From Rhodanobacter sp. DHG33 (GTDB lineage Bacteria; Pseudomonadota; Gammaproteobacteria; Xanthomonadales; Rhodanobacteraceae), in assembly GCF_014843005.1 (NCBI RefSeq), contig NZ_JACYXM010000002.1, positions 558,001-622,000 of the forward strand: a stretch of 64,000 nucleotides of DNA, given 5' to 3'. Below the pieces are notes generated by a model that was given only the letters and a program-made list of their open reading frames with translations, was not told the DNA's origin and made no database searches. Of this stretch, positions 55,202 to 64,000 are shown in pieces. The stretch's first letter is position 1; the number at the start of each line of letters is the position of its first letter. The position numbers and the translations under genes were made by a program.

Positions 55202-56319
55202 CGCGGCGCGCCCTGTGCATACGGGCTGTGTTCCATGCACTCGTCCGCATAGCGATCCATGGCCTGTGCTTCGTCGCGCAAGGCCGCGCGCACCGCGGCG
55301 CGGAAGCCTTCGTGCACCAGCAGGTGCCGCGAGTGCGTGCGCACGGGAAGAAAGCCGCGCGCCAACTTGTGCTCGCCCTGAGCGCCGGGTTCGAAGCAGC
55401 GCAGGCCTCGCGCTATCGCGTATTCGATGCCGCGGTAGTAGCACAGTTCGAAGTGCAGCCCCGGCACGTCGACGCGGCTGCCCCAGTAACGTCCGTACAG
55501 CACACCGTCACCCTCGAGGAACAACGCCATCGCGGCGATGCCGTCCTCGTCGTGCGCCAGCGCCAGCTGCGCCATGCCGCCCAACTGGCGGAAGAACGCA
55601 GGCGTCAGCGCGGCATGGTTGCCCTTGGCGTCGAAGGTGGCGAGGTAGAGCGCGTGCACCGCGTCCCACTCGGTGGCCGTCAGCGTGCCGCCGTCGCGCC
55701 AGGCGATGCGCAGGCCGGCGGCGGCGACGTGTTTCCGTTCGTGGCGGATGTTCGCGCGCTTCTTGTGGTTCAGCGCGGCGAGGAAGCCGTCGAAATCGCG
55801 CCAGCCGCGGTTGCGCCAGTGGAACTGCACATCCGAGCGGACCAGCCAGTCCGCGCCGAAGATGTCTGCTTCATCGGCCGGCAGGAAGTTGGCATGCATC
55901 GACGACAACTCTAGGCGTTCTGCCTCGCGGCGCATGGCATCGACCAGCGCGCTCTGCAGTTCGGCATCGCCGCTGGTCAGCAGACGCGGGCCGGTGATGG
56001 GCGAATAGGGCACGCCGCAGAGCAGCTTGGGGTAGTAGTCGCCGCCGGCGCGTTCCCAGGCCGCGGCCCAGCTCCAGTCGAACACGAATTCGCCATGCGA
56101 GTTGCTCTTGAGGTACAGCGGCGCAGCGGCGAGCAGTCGCCCGCGTTCGTACAGGCCGAGGTGATGCGCCTGCCAGCCCCAGTCGGGACGGATGCAGCCG
56201 CCGTCCTCCAGCGCGTGCAGGAAGGCATGCGAGACGAAGGGATTGCCGTCGGGGCGCAGCGCATCCCAGTCAGGGGCCGGGATGTCGGCGATGCGCGGAT
56301 GGAAGCGTGTTTCGATCAC
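55198..56319 (-). CDS. FemAB-like GNAT-fold protein (DUF482)
   Basis: A 373-residue protein of the FemAB-like/DUF482 family. NPFVSHAFLHALEDGGCI, HKKRANIRHERKHVAAAGL, the central FDAKGNHAALTPAFFRQLG and the C-terminal CYYRGIEYAIARGLRCFEPGAQGEHKLARGF are diagnostic. Relatives of FemAB transfer amino acids from aminoacyl-tRNA; this family's own substrate is unknown. Its coupling (ATGA) to aat, also an aminoacyl-tRNA transferase of the same overall fold, is suggestive and frequent in Proteobacteria. No signal peptide. Confidence 0.88.
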   Translation of the reverse strand: MIETRFHPRIADIPAPDWDALRPDGNPFVSHAFLHALEDGGCIRPDWGWQAHHLGLYERGRLLAAAPLYLKSNSHGEFVFDWSWAAAWERAGGDYYPKLLCGVPYSPITGPRLLTSGDAELQSALVDAMRREAERLELSSMHANFLPADEADIFGADWLVRSDVQFHWRNRGWRDFDGFLAALNHKKRANIRHERKHVAAAGLRIAWRDGGTLTATEWDAVHALYLATFDAKGNHAALTPAFFRQLGGMAQLALAHDEDGIAAMALFLEGDGVLYGRYWGSRVDVPGLHFELCYYRGIEYAIARGLRCFEPGAQGEHKLARGFLPVRTHSRHLLVHEGFRAAVRAALRDEAQAMDRYADECMEHSPYAQGAPR

Positions 56320-56416
56320 ACGGAAAGCTTAGAGCCTGCCCGATGTCTGCGCATGCACTGGCTGGGATGTTCGGTGGTCGGCGTCGAGTCTTGCGCGGCT
56401 TCGGTCGAAGCGAAGT

Positions 56417-56494
56417 CGCGCAGGGCGCATTCCTGCGTCGAAGAACCGGAAGCCGCGAGGACACTGTCCAACGCAGGAGCGCACCCTGTGCGCG
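56417..56494. repeat. REP-like imperfect inverted repeat
   Basis: cgcgcagggcgcattcctgcg (56417-56437) and gcaggagcgcaccctgtgcgcg (56473-56494) are near-complements with two small bulges. GGAGCGCACCCTGTGCGCGA-type sequences are familiar as dispersed intergenic repeats in Xanthomonadales. The unit fills most of the gap between the FemAB-like and DsbA-like genes. Confidence 0.55.
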
Positions 56495-56503
56495 AATGGA
56501 ACG

Positions 56504-58152
<1,649 letters not shown>

Positions 58153-58251
58153 CTATTCGCCGTGCGGGCCGCAAAGGTTGCATCCTGCAAGGATGCCGAT
58201 TCGCAAGGATGGGGAAGGCAGGCCGCCGATTCAAGGGCAGAGGCGGCGGCT

Positions 58252-60639
58252 ATGGAAGCTTTCGCGGCCACTGTAGACTTGCCGGGACTGTCGAAAAGGA
58301 AGCACGTCCCGGTGGCGCCAAGCGCAAACGTCAAACAGAAGAAGGAACCGGTCGGCCTGAGCGACGAGGCCAAGCGCCGCCTGCGCGAGGCGGGAGCCCT
58401 GGTGCTGCTGCCGCTGGCCCTGTACCTGCTGGTGTGCCTGTTCAGCTATGACGCGCAGGACCCGAGCTGGTCGCACGTCGGTACGTTCGAGCATGTGCAC
58501 AACCTCGGCGGCACGGTGGGGGCCTATGTGGCCGATGTGCTGCGTTACCTGTTTGGCGGCATCGCTTATTTCTTCCCGCTGCTGCTGCTGCTGTTGGGCG
58601 TAAGAGTGCTGCGCCAGCGCGGCGTCATGCCGGTGCATCCCTGGGAGTCCTCGCTGCGGCTCGTGGGGGCGGTGTTCTTCTTCATCACCGCGCCTGGGCT
58701 CTGCTGGCTCAATTTCCCGGACAGCGCGATGGCGCCGGAAGGTGCCGGTGGCGTGATCGGCCGCGCGGTGGGACGTGGCCTGCTGGCCGCGTTCGGCAAC
58801 AAGGGCGCGCCGCTGCTGTTGCTGGCGCTGTTCCTCGTCGCGGTGACGCTGGCTACCGGGCTGTCCTGGTTCAAGGTGATGGACTGGACCGGGCAGGCTA
58901 CGCTGCGCGCAGTCGAATGGCTGCGCGGCAAGCTGCGCGAAGCGCCCGAGGTGATCAAGGCGCAGCAGGCGCGCGCCGAGCGCGACGTGGTGAAGAAGGC
59001 CGAGGCCGTCAAGCAGGCCAAGCGCGAGCCGGTGCGCATCGAAACGCCGCCGGCGCCGGTGGCCAAGAGCGAGCGCGCCAAGCTGGAAACGCAGATTCCG
59101 CTGTTCACCGGCGCCTCGCAGCCGGGCGAGCTGCCGCCGCTGTCGCTGCTGGACGAGGCGCCGGAGCAGGGGCCGGGATATTCCGAAGAAACGCTGGAAG
59201 TGCTGTCGCGGCAGGTCGAGCTGAAGCTCAAGGATTTCCGCATCGAGGCCAAGGTGGTGGGCGTGTACCCCGGGCCGGTGATCACCCGTTTCGAGCTGGA
59301 GCCGGCGCCCGGCATCCGCGGCTCGCAGGTGTCCAGCCTGGACAAGGACATCGCGCGCGGCCTGTCGGTGGTGAGCGTGCGCGTGGTGGATGTGATCCCC
59401 GGCAAGAACGTGATCGGCCTGGAGATCCCCAACACCAAGAAGCAGATCGTCTACCTCTCGGAGATCCTGCGCTCGGACAAGTACGACCAGACCAAGTCGC
59501 CGCTGGCGCTGGCGCTGGGCAAGGACATCGGTGGACGCGCGGTGGTGGCTGACCTCGCCAAGATGCCGCACCTGCTGGTGGCTGGCACCACCGGTTCGGG
59601 CAAGTCGGTGGCGGTGAACGCGATGGTGCTGAGCCTGCTGTACAAGGCCAGCGCCAAAGACGTCCGCATGATCATGATCGACCCGAAGATGCTGGAGCTC
59701 TCGGTGTACGAGGGCATCCCGCACCTGCTGGCGCCGGTCGTGACGGACATGAAGGAGGCCGCCAACGCGCTGCGCTGGTGCGTGGCCGAGATGGAGCGTC
59801 GCTACAAGCTGATGGCCGCGGTGGGCGTGCGCAACCTCAGCGGCTTCAACAAGAAGGTGAAGGACGCCGAGAACGCGGGTCAGCCACTGCTGGACCCGCT
59901 GTTCCGTCCGAATCCCGAAATGCCGAACCTGGCCGCCGAGCCGCTGGAGCCGTTGCCCTACATCGTCATCATCATCGACGAATTCGCCGACATGATGATG
60001 ATCGTCGGCAAGAAGGTGGAAGAACTGATCGCACGCCTGGCACAGAAGGCGCGCGCCGCCGGCGTGCACCTGGTGCTGGCCACGCAGCGCCCGTCGGTGG
60101 ACGTGATCACCGGCCTGATCAAGGCCAACATCCCCACCCGCATCGCGTTCCAGGTGTCGAGCAAGATCGACTCGCGCACGATTCTTGATCAGTCCGGGGC
60201 AGAAGCGCTGCTCGGCCACGGCGACATGCTCTACCTGCCGCCTGGCACCGCCATGCCCGAACGCGTGCACGGCGCCTTCGTGGACGACCACGAGGTGCAC
60301 AACGTGGTGAACTGGCTGCGGGCGCAGGGTGCGCCGCAGTACATCGAGGGCGTGCTGGAAGAGGTGCAGGCTACTTCCGACGGCAAGTTCATCAACGACT
60401 CCGGCCTGCCGCAGGAAGGCGAAGAGGGCGGCGATGCCGACGCCCAGCTCTACGACAAGGCCGTGGCCATCGTCACCCAGACCCGCCGCGCCTCGATCTC
60501 CGGCGTGCAGCGTCACCTGCGCATCGGCTACAACCGCGCCGCGCGCCTGATCGAGCAGATGGAGCAGGACGGCGTGGTGAGTGCGCCGCAGCACAACGGC
60601 AATCGCGAAGTGCTGGCACCGCCGCCACCGAAGGGGTGA
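58252..60639 (+). CDS. ftsK: DNA translocase FtsK
   Basis: Divisome-anchored DNA pump that resolves chromosome dimers through XerCD/dif. The N-terminal membrane domain has four or five helices ([74 protein letters not shown]). A short charged linker follows (about residues 210-320). The motor has Walker [16 protein letters not shown], Walker [15 protein letters not shown], and the C-terminal gamma winged helix binds KOPS ([22 protein letters not shown] begins it). At 795 residues it is shorter than E. coli FtsK (1329) because the linker is short. Start ATG 58252 (GAGG upstream) competes with GTG 58312 (AAGGAAG upstream, 775 residues). Confidence 0.95.
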   Translation: MEAFAATVDLPGLSKRKHVPVAPSANVKQKKEPVGLSDEAKRRLREAGALVLLPLALYLLVCLFSYDAQDPSWSHVGTFEHVHNLGGTVGAYVADVLRYLFGGIAYFFPLLLLLLGVRVLRQRGVMPVHPWESSLRLVGAVFFFITAPGLCWLNFPDSAMAPEGAGGVIGRAVGRGLLAAFGNKGAPLLLLALFLVAVTLATGLSWFKVMDWTGQATLRAVEWLRGKLREAPEVIKAQQARAERDVVKKAEAVKQAKREPVRIETPPAPVAKSERAKLETQIPLFTGASQPGELPPLSLLDEAPEQGPGYSEETLEVLSRQVELKLKDFRIEAKVVGVYPGPVITRFELEPAPGIRGSQVSSLDKDIARGLSVVSVRVVDVIPGKNVIGLEIPNTKKQIVYLSEILRSDKYDQTKSPLALALGKDIGGRAVVADLAKMPHLLVAGTTGSGKSVAVNAMVLSLLYKASAKDVRMIMIDPKMLELSVYEGIPHLLAPVVTDMKEAANALRWCVAEMERRYKLMAAVGVRNLSGFNKKVKDAENAGQPLLDPLFRPNPEMPNLAAEPLEPLPYIVIIIDEFADMMMIVGKKVEELIARLAQKARAAGVHLVLATQRPSVDVITGLIKANIPTRIAFQVSSKIDSRTILDQSGAEALLGHGDMLYLPPGTAMPERVHGAFVDDHEVHNVVNWLRAQGAPQYIEGVLEEVQATSDGKFINDSGLPQEGEEGGDADAQLYDKAVAIVTQTRRASISGVQRHLRIGYNRAARLIEQMEQDGVVSAPQHNGNREVLAPPPPKG

Positions 60640-60743
60640 TCGACATGCCTCTTCCTGGGCGCGGGAGGCGCCTGGGGGAGCGGTCTGATCCCTAGGAACA
60701 CGCGATCCACAACGCCGGGTTATGCCATGTGCCGCTCTTTTCA

Positions 60744-60772
60744 TTGGTGACGGATCGCAGCCAACGCATACT
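60744..60772 (+). promoter_or_regulatory. Possible promoter of the amidohydrolase gene
   Basis: TTGGTG (60744-60749), a 17-base spacer and CATACT (60767-60772) stand 33 bases before the start codon. This suggests the gene is transcribed separately from ftsK. Confidence 0.5.
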
Positions 60773-60804
60773 CTCAACGTTTGCACGCATTGAAGGGGAG
60801 TTCG

Positions 60805-62616
60805 ATGAAGTCGTCTCGTGTGCTGATCCCGGGTCTTCTCGCCCTTGCCGTATCGGTTGCTGTGCATGCCGACAGTGCGCAGATCAAAGGCTTCCCTCCG
60901 CAGGTTCAAGCGGCTGACCTCGTGCTGCTCGATGCGAACATCGCGACGCTCGATCCGCTGGTACCCAAGGCACAGGCGCTCGCCATCCGCGACAAGAAGA
61001 TCCTGGCGCTCGGCAGCGACGGGGCGATCAGGCACTACGTCGGCAAGCAGACGAAGGTGCTCGACCTGCACGGCGCGTTCGTGACGCCCGGTTTCATCGA
61101 GGACCACGGCCACCTGATGGATACCGGTGAATCCCTGATGCAGGTCGACGTGGGCAAGGCCGCGAACTGGGACGAGGTCGTCGCGGTGGTGAAGGCGGCG
61201 GTCGCCAAGGCCAAGCCCGGCGAGTGGATCGTCGGCCAGGGCTGGCAGCAGGCGAAGTGGAACAAGGTGCCGCAGCCGAACGTGGACGGCCTGCCGCTGC
61301 CGGCGGCGCTGGATGCCGTTTCGCCGAACAACCCGGTGCTGCTCAACCACGCCAGCGGGCACGGCATCATCGCCAATGCGCTGGCGCTCAAGCTCGCCGG
61401 CATCGGCGACAAGACGCCCGATCCTGCCGGCGGCCTCATCCTGCGCGATGCGCAGGGCCATGCCACCGGCATGCTGCGCGACAATGCGGCCAATGCGGTG
61501 TTCGCGGCCTACGATCGCTACCTGAAGACGCTGCCGCCCGCCGAGCAGGCGGCACACCGCGAGCGCGCGCTGCAGTTGTCGGTGCAGAACGAGATCAGCA
61601 AGGGCATCACCACCATCGTCGACCAGGGCGAGAGCTTCGCGATGGTCGACTGGCTGAAGCAGCAGGCCGGCAAGGGGCTGCCGCTGCGCCTGTACGTCTA
61701 CATCGACGAAACCTCGCCGGCCGAACTCGACCAGCATCTCGCCGAACACCGCACCATCGGCTATGCCGACGACCATTTCACCGTGCGCGGCATCGGCGAA
61801 GACGTTTCCGACGGCGCGCTGGGCACGCACAGCGCGTGGTTCCTCGAGCCGTACAGCGACGCCCCCACGCTCACCGGCCTCAATGTCACCAAGATGAGCG
61901 ACCTGAACCAGATCGCGAGGATCGCGGCGCGCGACGGTTTCCAGGTGGCGATCCATGCGATCGGCGACCGTGCCAACCGCGAGCTGCTGGACATGTACCA
62001 GCAGATCTTCACCGAGGATCCGGCGGCCCGTGCGCTGCGCTGGCGCATCGAACACGCCCAGCATCTGGCGCCTTCCGACATTCCCCGTTTCGCCGAGCTC
62101 GGCGTCATCGCGTCGATGCAGTCCATCCACATGTGCTCGGACGCGCCGATGGTGGTGTCGCGCATCGGTGAGAAGCGGGCGGAAGAGGGCGCCTACGTTT
62201 GGAAGAAGCTCATCGACAGCGGCGCCATCGTGCTCGACGGCACCGACACGCCGGTCGAGGACACCAACCCGATCCCGAATTTCTATTGCGGCGTCACCCG
62301 CGCCTACGATCACGGCCGCAAGACATTGTTTCCCGGCCAGGCCAAGACGCGCCTACAGGAATTGCAGTCGTACACCTGGAACAACGCCTACGCCATCTAC
62401 CAGGAAAACCAGCTCGGTTCGCTCTCACCCGGGAAGCTGGCCGACATCACCGTGTTCTCGGGCGACCTGCTGACTGTTCCCGCGGCGGACATCCTGCGCA
62501 CGCGCGTGCTGTACACGATCATCGGCGGCAAGGTCGTGTACCAGCGGCCCGGCGCCGACAAGTGGCAGGGCGGCCAGTCGTTCGAGGCGATGCCGGAGTT
62601 CGACCACGCGGAGTGA
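60805..62616 (+). CDS. Secreted amidohydrolase (YtcJ-like, amidohydrolase family 3)
   Basis: A 603-residue metal-dependent hydrolase with signal peptide (MKSSRVLIPGLLALAVSVAV ending HADS). The first metal-binding HxH is in FIEDHGHLMD, and FQVAIHAIGDRANRELLDM and RIEHAQHLAPSDI give the other His ligands; FSGDLLTVPAADI closes the split beta-sandwich. AGGGGAG precedes ATG 60805. Family members act on amides, N-acyl amino acids or cyclic compounds; the substrate here is unknown. It is placed between ftsK and lolA, which are neighbours in E. coli. Confidence 0.88.
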   Translation: MKSSRVLIPGLLALAVSVAVHADSAQIKGFPPQVQAADLVLLDANIATLDPLVPKAQALAIRDKKILALGSDGAIRHYVGKQTKVLDLHGAFVTPGFIEDHGHLMDTGESLMQVDVGKAANWDEVVAVVKAAVAKAKPGEWIVGQGWQQAKWNKVPQPNVDGLPLPAALDAVSPNNPVLLNHASGHGIIANALALKLAGIGDKTPDPAGGLILRDAQGHATGMLRDNAANAVFAAYDRYLKTLPPAEQAAHRERALQLSVQNEISKGITTIVDQGESFAMVDWLKQQAGKGLPLRLYVYIDETSPAELDQHLAEHRTIGYADDHFTVRGIGEDVSDGALGTHSAWFLEPYSDAPTLTGLNVTKMSDLNQIARIAARDGFQVAIHAIGDRANRELLDMYQQIFTEDPAARALRWRIEHAQHLAPSDIPRFAELGVIASMQSIHMCSDAPMVVSRIGEKRAEEGAYVWKKLIDSGAIVLDGTDTPVEDTNPIPNFYCGVTRAYDHGRKTLFPGQAKTRLQELQSYTWNNAYAIYQENQLGSLSPGKLADITVFSGDLLTVPAADILRTRVLYTIIGGKVVYQRPGADKWQGGQSFEAMPEFDHAE

Positions 62617-62731
62617 GGCGGCCCCTTTCGGCTTGCACCGGAACGGCGACGGAAGAGGGCGCCCCCGTGTGGCGTCCGCGGTTAAGCCTTGCCGCTTACA
62701 ATGCGCCATCGCCCCGCGCATGGATCACCAC

Positions 62732-63391
62732 ATGAAACGTCTCACCCTCGCCGCCATCGCGCTGCTGTCGCTGCTGGTCGGTACGGCCCAGGCCGCCACC
62801 GGCGCGGCCCGCGCGCGGCTGGACGCGTTCGCCACCGGCCTGCATTCGCTCACCGGCAGCTTCACGCAGACCCTGGACGACCCCAACGGCAACGCCGGCA
62901 AGGCCAGCAGCGGCACGCTGGCGCTGGAGGCGCCGCGGCAGTTCCGCTGGGAAACCACCGCGCCCTACAAGCAGACCATCGTGGCGGACGGCAGCCGCGT
63001 GTGGATGTACGACCCCGAGCTGGAGCAGGTGACCGTGCGCATCCAGTCCAGCGAGGAGGCGCACAGCCCGCTCACCGTGCTCACCGACCTCAAGCAGATG
63101 GACAAGGAGTTCAAGGTCGCCGAGCAGGGCGAGCACGACGGCCTGGCCTGGCTGCGCCTCACCTCCACCGCCAAGGACCCGCAGTTCGCCTACGCCGACC
63201 TCGGTTTCGACGCGAACGGCCTGGCGCGGATGACCTTCAAGGACCAGCTCGGCTCCACCACCGACATCCGCTTCTCGGACTGGAAGCGCAACGCGGACAT
63301 CCCGGCTTCGGTGTTCACCTTTGTGCCGCCCAAGGGTGCCGACGTGATCGGCGACGCCCCCGTGTTGCAGGTGCAGCCGCTGCAGAATTAG
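62732..63391 (+). CDS. lolA: Outer-membrane lipoprotein carrier protein LolA
   Basis: Periplasmic chaperone that takes lipoproteins from LolCDE and passes them to LolB. The 219-residue precursor has signal peptide MKRLTLAAIALLSLLVGTA ending AQA-A. The mature part follows LolA: LHSLTGSFTQTLDD, SGTLALEAPRQFRWETTAPY, IVADGSRVWMYDPELEQV and LGSTTDIRFSDWKRN. An ATG 12 bases upstream (62720) is possible but would weaken the signal peptide. The many lipoproteins in this window would be its cargo. Confidence 0.95.
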   Translation: MKRLTLAAIALLSLLVGTAQAATGAARARLDAFATGLHSLTGSFTQTLDDPNGNAGKASSGTLALEAPRQFRWETTAPYKQTIVADGSRVWMYDPELEQVTVRIQSSEEAHSPLTVLTDLKQMDKEFKVAEQGEHDGLAWLRLTSTAKDPQFAYADLGFDANGLARMTFKDQLGSTTDIRFSDWKRNADIPASVFTFVPPKGADVIGDAPVLQVQPLQN

Positions 63392-63400
63392 GAGGCTCCG

Positions 63401-64000
63401 ATGCCGGTGCTGCGCCAATTGCCGCGCTGGGCCTGGTTTGGGGCGGGCGTGCTGGCGCTGATCGCAGGGCTGGTCAATGCGGCCGGCTACCTGGGCTTTC
63501 GCCACCAGTCGATCAGCAATATGACTGGCAACACCAGTCTGCTGGGTATCGCGCTCGGCAGGGGCGACGCCGGCGAGGCGCTGCATTGGGCGCTGACCAT
63601 CGCGGCCTTTGTGCTGGGTGCGATGTTGAGCGGCATGATCGTGCAGCAGAGCACGTTGCAGCTGGGACGCCGTTACGGCATCGCCCTGCTGCTGGAGTCC
63701 GCACTGCTGTTTGCTGCGGTGCCGCTGCTCGATGCAGCCGATTCGCTGGGACTCTATCTCGCCTCGGCAGCCGTGGGTTTGCAGAACGGTATGGTGAGCG
63801 CGTACAGCGGCATGCTGATCCGTACCACGCATGTCACTGGCATCTTCACCGATCTGGGCATCTATCTCGGCCACCTGCTGCGCGGATTGCCGGTGGACAT
63901 GCTGCGCCTGCGCGTCTGTGTGCTGGTGGCCGCATGCTTCATGCTGGGAAGCGCCATCGGCGCGGTACTGTTCGGGCGCATGCAGGACCACAGCCTGCTG
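63401..64000 (+). CDS. DUF1275 (YoaK-like) membrane protein, cut by right edge
   Basis: Open from ATG 63401, preceded by GGAGG at 63391-63395, to the last base of the window: 200 codons and no stop. Several membrane helices are visible (WFGAGVLALIAGLVNAAGYL, ALTIAAFVLGAMLSGMIV, YGIALLLESALLFAAVPLL, VCVLVAACFMLGSAIGAVLF). The motifs VNAAGYLGFRHQSISNMTGN near the start and AVGLQNGMVSAYSGMLIRTT with THVTGIFTDLGIYLG are those of DUF1275, a transporter-like family of unknown function. It begins 9 bp after lolA and may be co-transcribed. Confidence 0.85.
   Translation, partial: MPVLRQLPRWAWFGAGVLALIAGLVNAAGYLGFRHQSISNMTGNTSLLGIALGRGDAGEALHWALTIAAFVLGAMLSGMIVQQSTLQLGRRYGIALLLESALLFAAVPLLDAADSLGLYLASAAVGLQNGMVSAYSGMLIRTTHVTGIFTDLGIYLGHLLRGLPVDMLRLRVCVLVAACFMLGSAIGAVLFGRMQDHSLL

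Noticed and set aside
58231-62313. A 1360-codon open frame antisense to ftsK and the amidohydrolase
   Set aside because: His-, Arg- and Ala-rich mirror of two well-supported genes. It has no domain sense and arises from GC-biased third positions.

Overview
The window is high-GC chromosomal DNA from a gammaproteobacterium, most likely Xanthomonadales (Lysobacterales) and probably family Rhodanobacteraceae (Rhodanobacter/Dyella/Luteibacter/Frateuria type). That placement is inferred from protein character and gene order: serC-pheA-aroA with a fused P-protein, acnA and acnB divergent, kdsB-phosphatase-uvrC-pgsA-tRNA, YggN-like lipoproteins, and a Gly-rich RluB tail. No rRNA or species marker is present. 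Coding density is very high. I see no insertion sequence, prophage, CRISPR array or plasmid function. Most of the window is housekeeping DNA with a few accessory patches.

Layout. 0-9 kb: the end of an asparagine synthetase, a secreted retropepsin-like protein, prfB with its programmed +1 frameshift, a secreted protein built of 11-residue repeats, lysS, a GstA-type glutathione transferase, purB and fumC. 8.8-14.1 kb: a seven-gene leftward unit (small secreted protein, YtrA-type GntR repressor, ABC ATPase, ABC permease, YggN-like lipoprotein, beta-lactamase-fold hydrolase, second YggN-like lipoprotein) behind a promoter overlapped by a 22-bp palindrome. This is the best candidate for an undescribed system. 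14.2-21.8 kb: a LysR regulator, a YbdL/YafV transaminase-omega-amidase pair, the leftward scpA-scpB-rluB-arsC unit, a 0.5-kb gap and a PilZ protein. 21.8-30.3 kb: fadD, divergent acnA and acnB, and an OxyR-like regulator without cysteines.

30.3-45.5 kb: nudJ-mnmA-hflD, clpS-clpA, infA, a PHA-system protein, an FHA protein, serC-pheA-aroA, a REP-like doublet, kdsB with a low-molecular-weight tyrosine phosphatase, uvrC, pgsA, and tRNAs Gly-Gly-Cys-Leu. 45.5-50.1 kb: an ABC exporter, an acyltransferase, a YigZ protein and a DUF218 protein. 50.1-51.0 kb: a visibly AT-richer patch carrying an Arr-type rifampin ADP-ribosyltransferase. 51.0-64.0 kb: xseA, ispG, a methyltransferase, aat, a FemAB-like protein, a DsbA-like protein, trxB, ftsK, a secreted amidohydrolase, lolA, and a DUF1275 membrane protein cut by the right edge.

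How the genes work together. ClpS, ClpA and Aat form the bacterial leucine N-end-rule pathway. SerC, PheA and AroA join serine/pyridoxal and aromatic amino-acid synthesis. FadD and the two aconitases feed the TCA cycle, as does FumC. ScpA/ScpB and FtsK act in chromosome organisation and segregation. Several blocks (uvrC-pgsA-tRNA-Gly/Cys/Leu; clpS-clpA-infA; aat-trxB-ftsK-lolA; nudJ-mnmA-hflD) preserve Escherichia coli gene order with other genes inserted between them.
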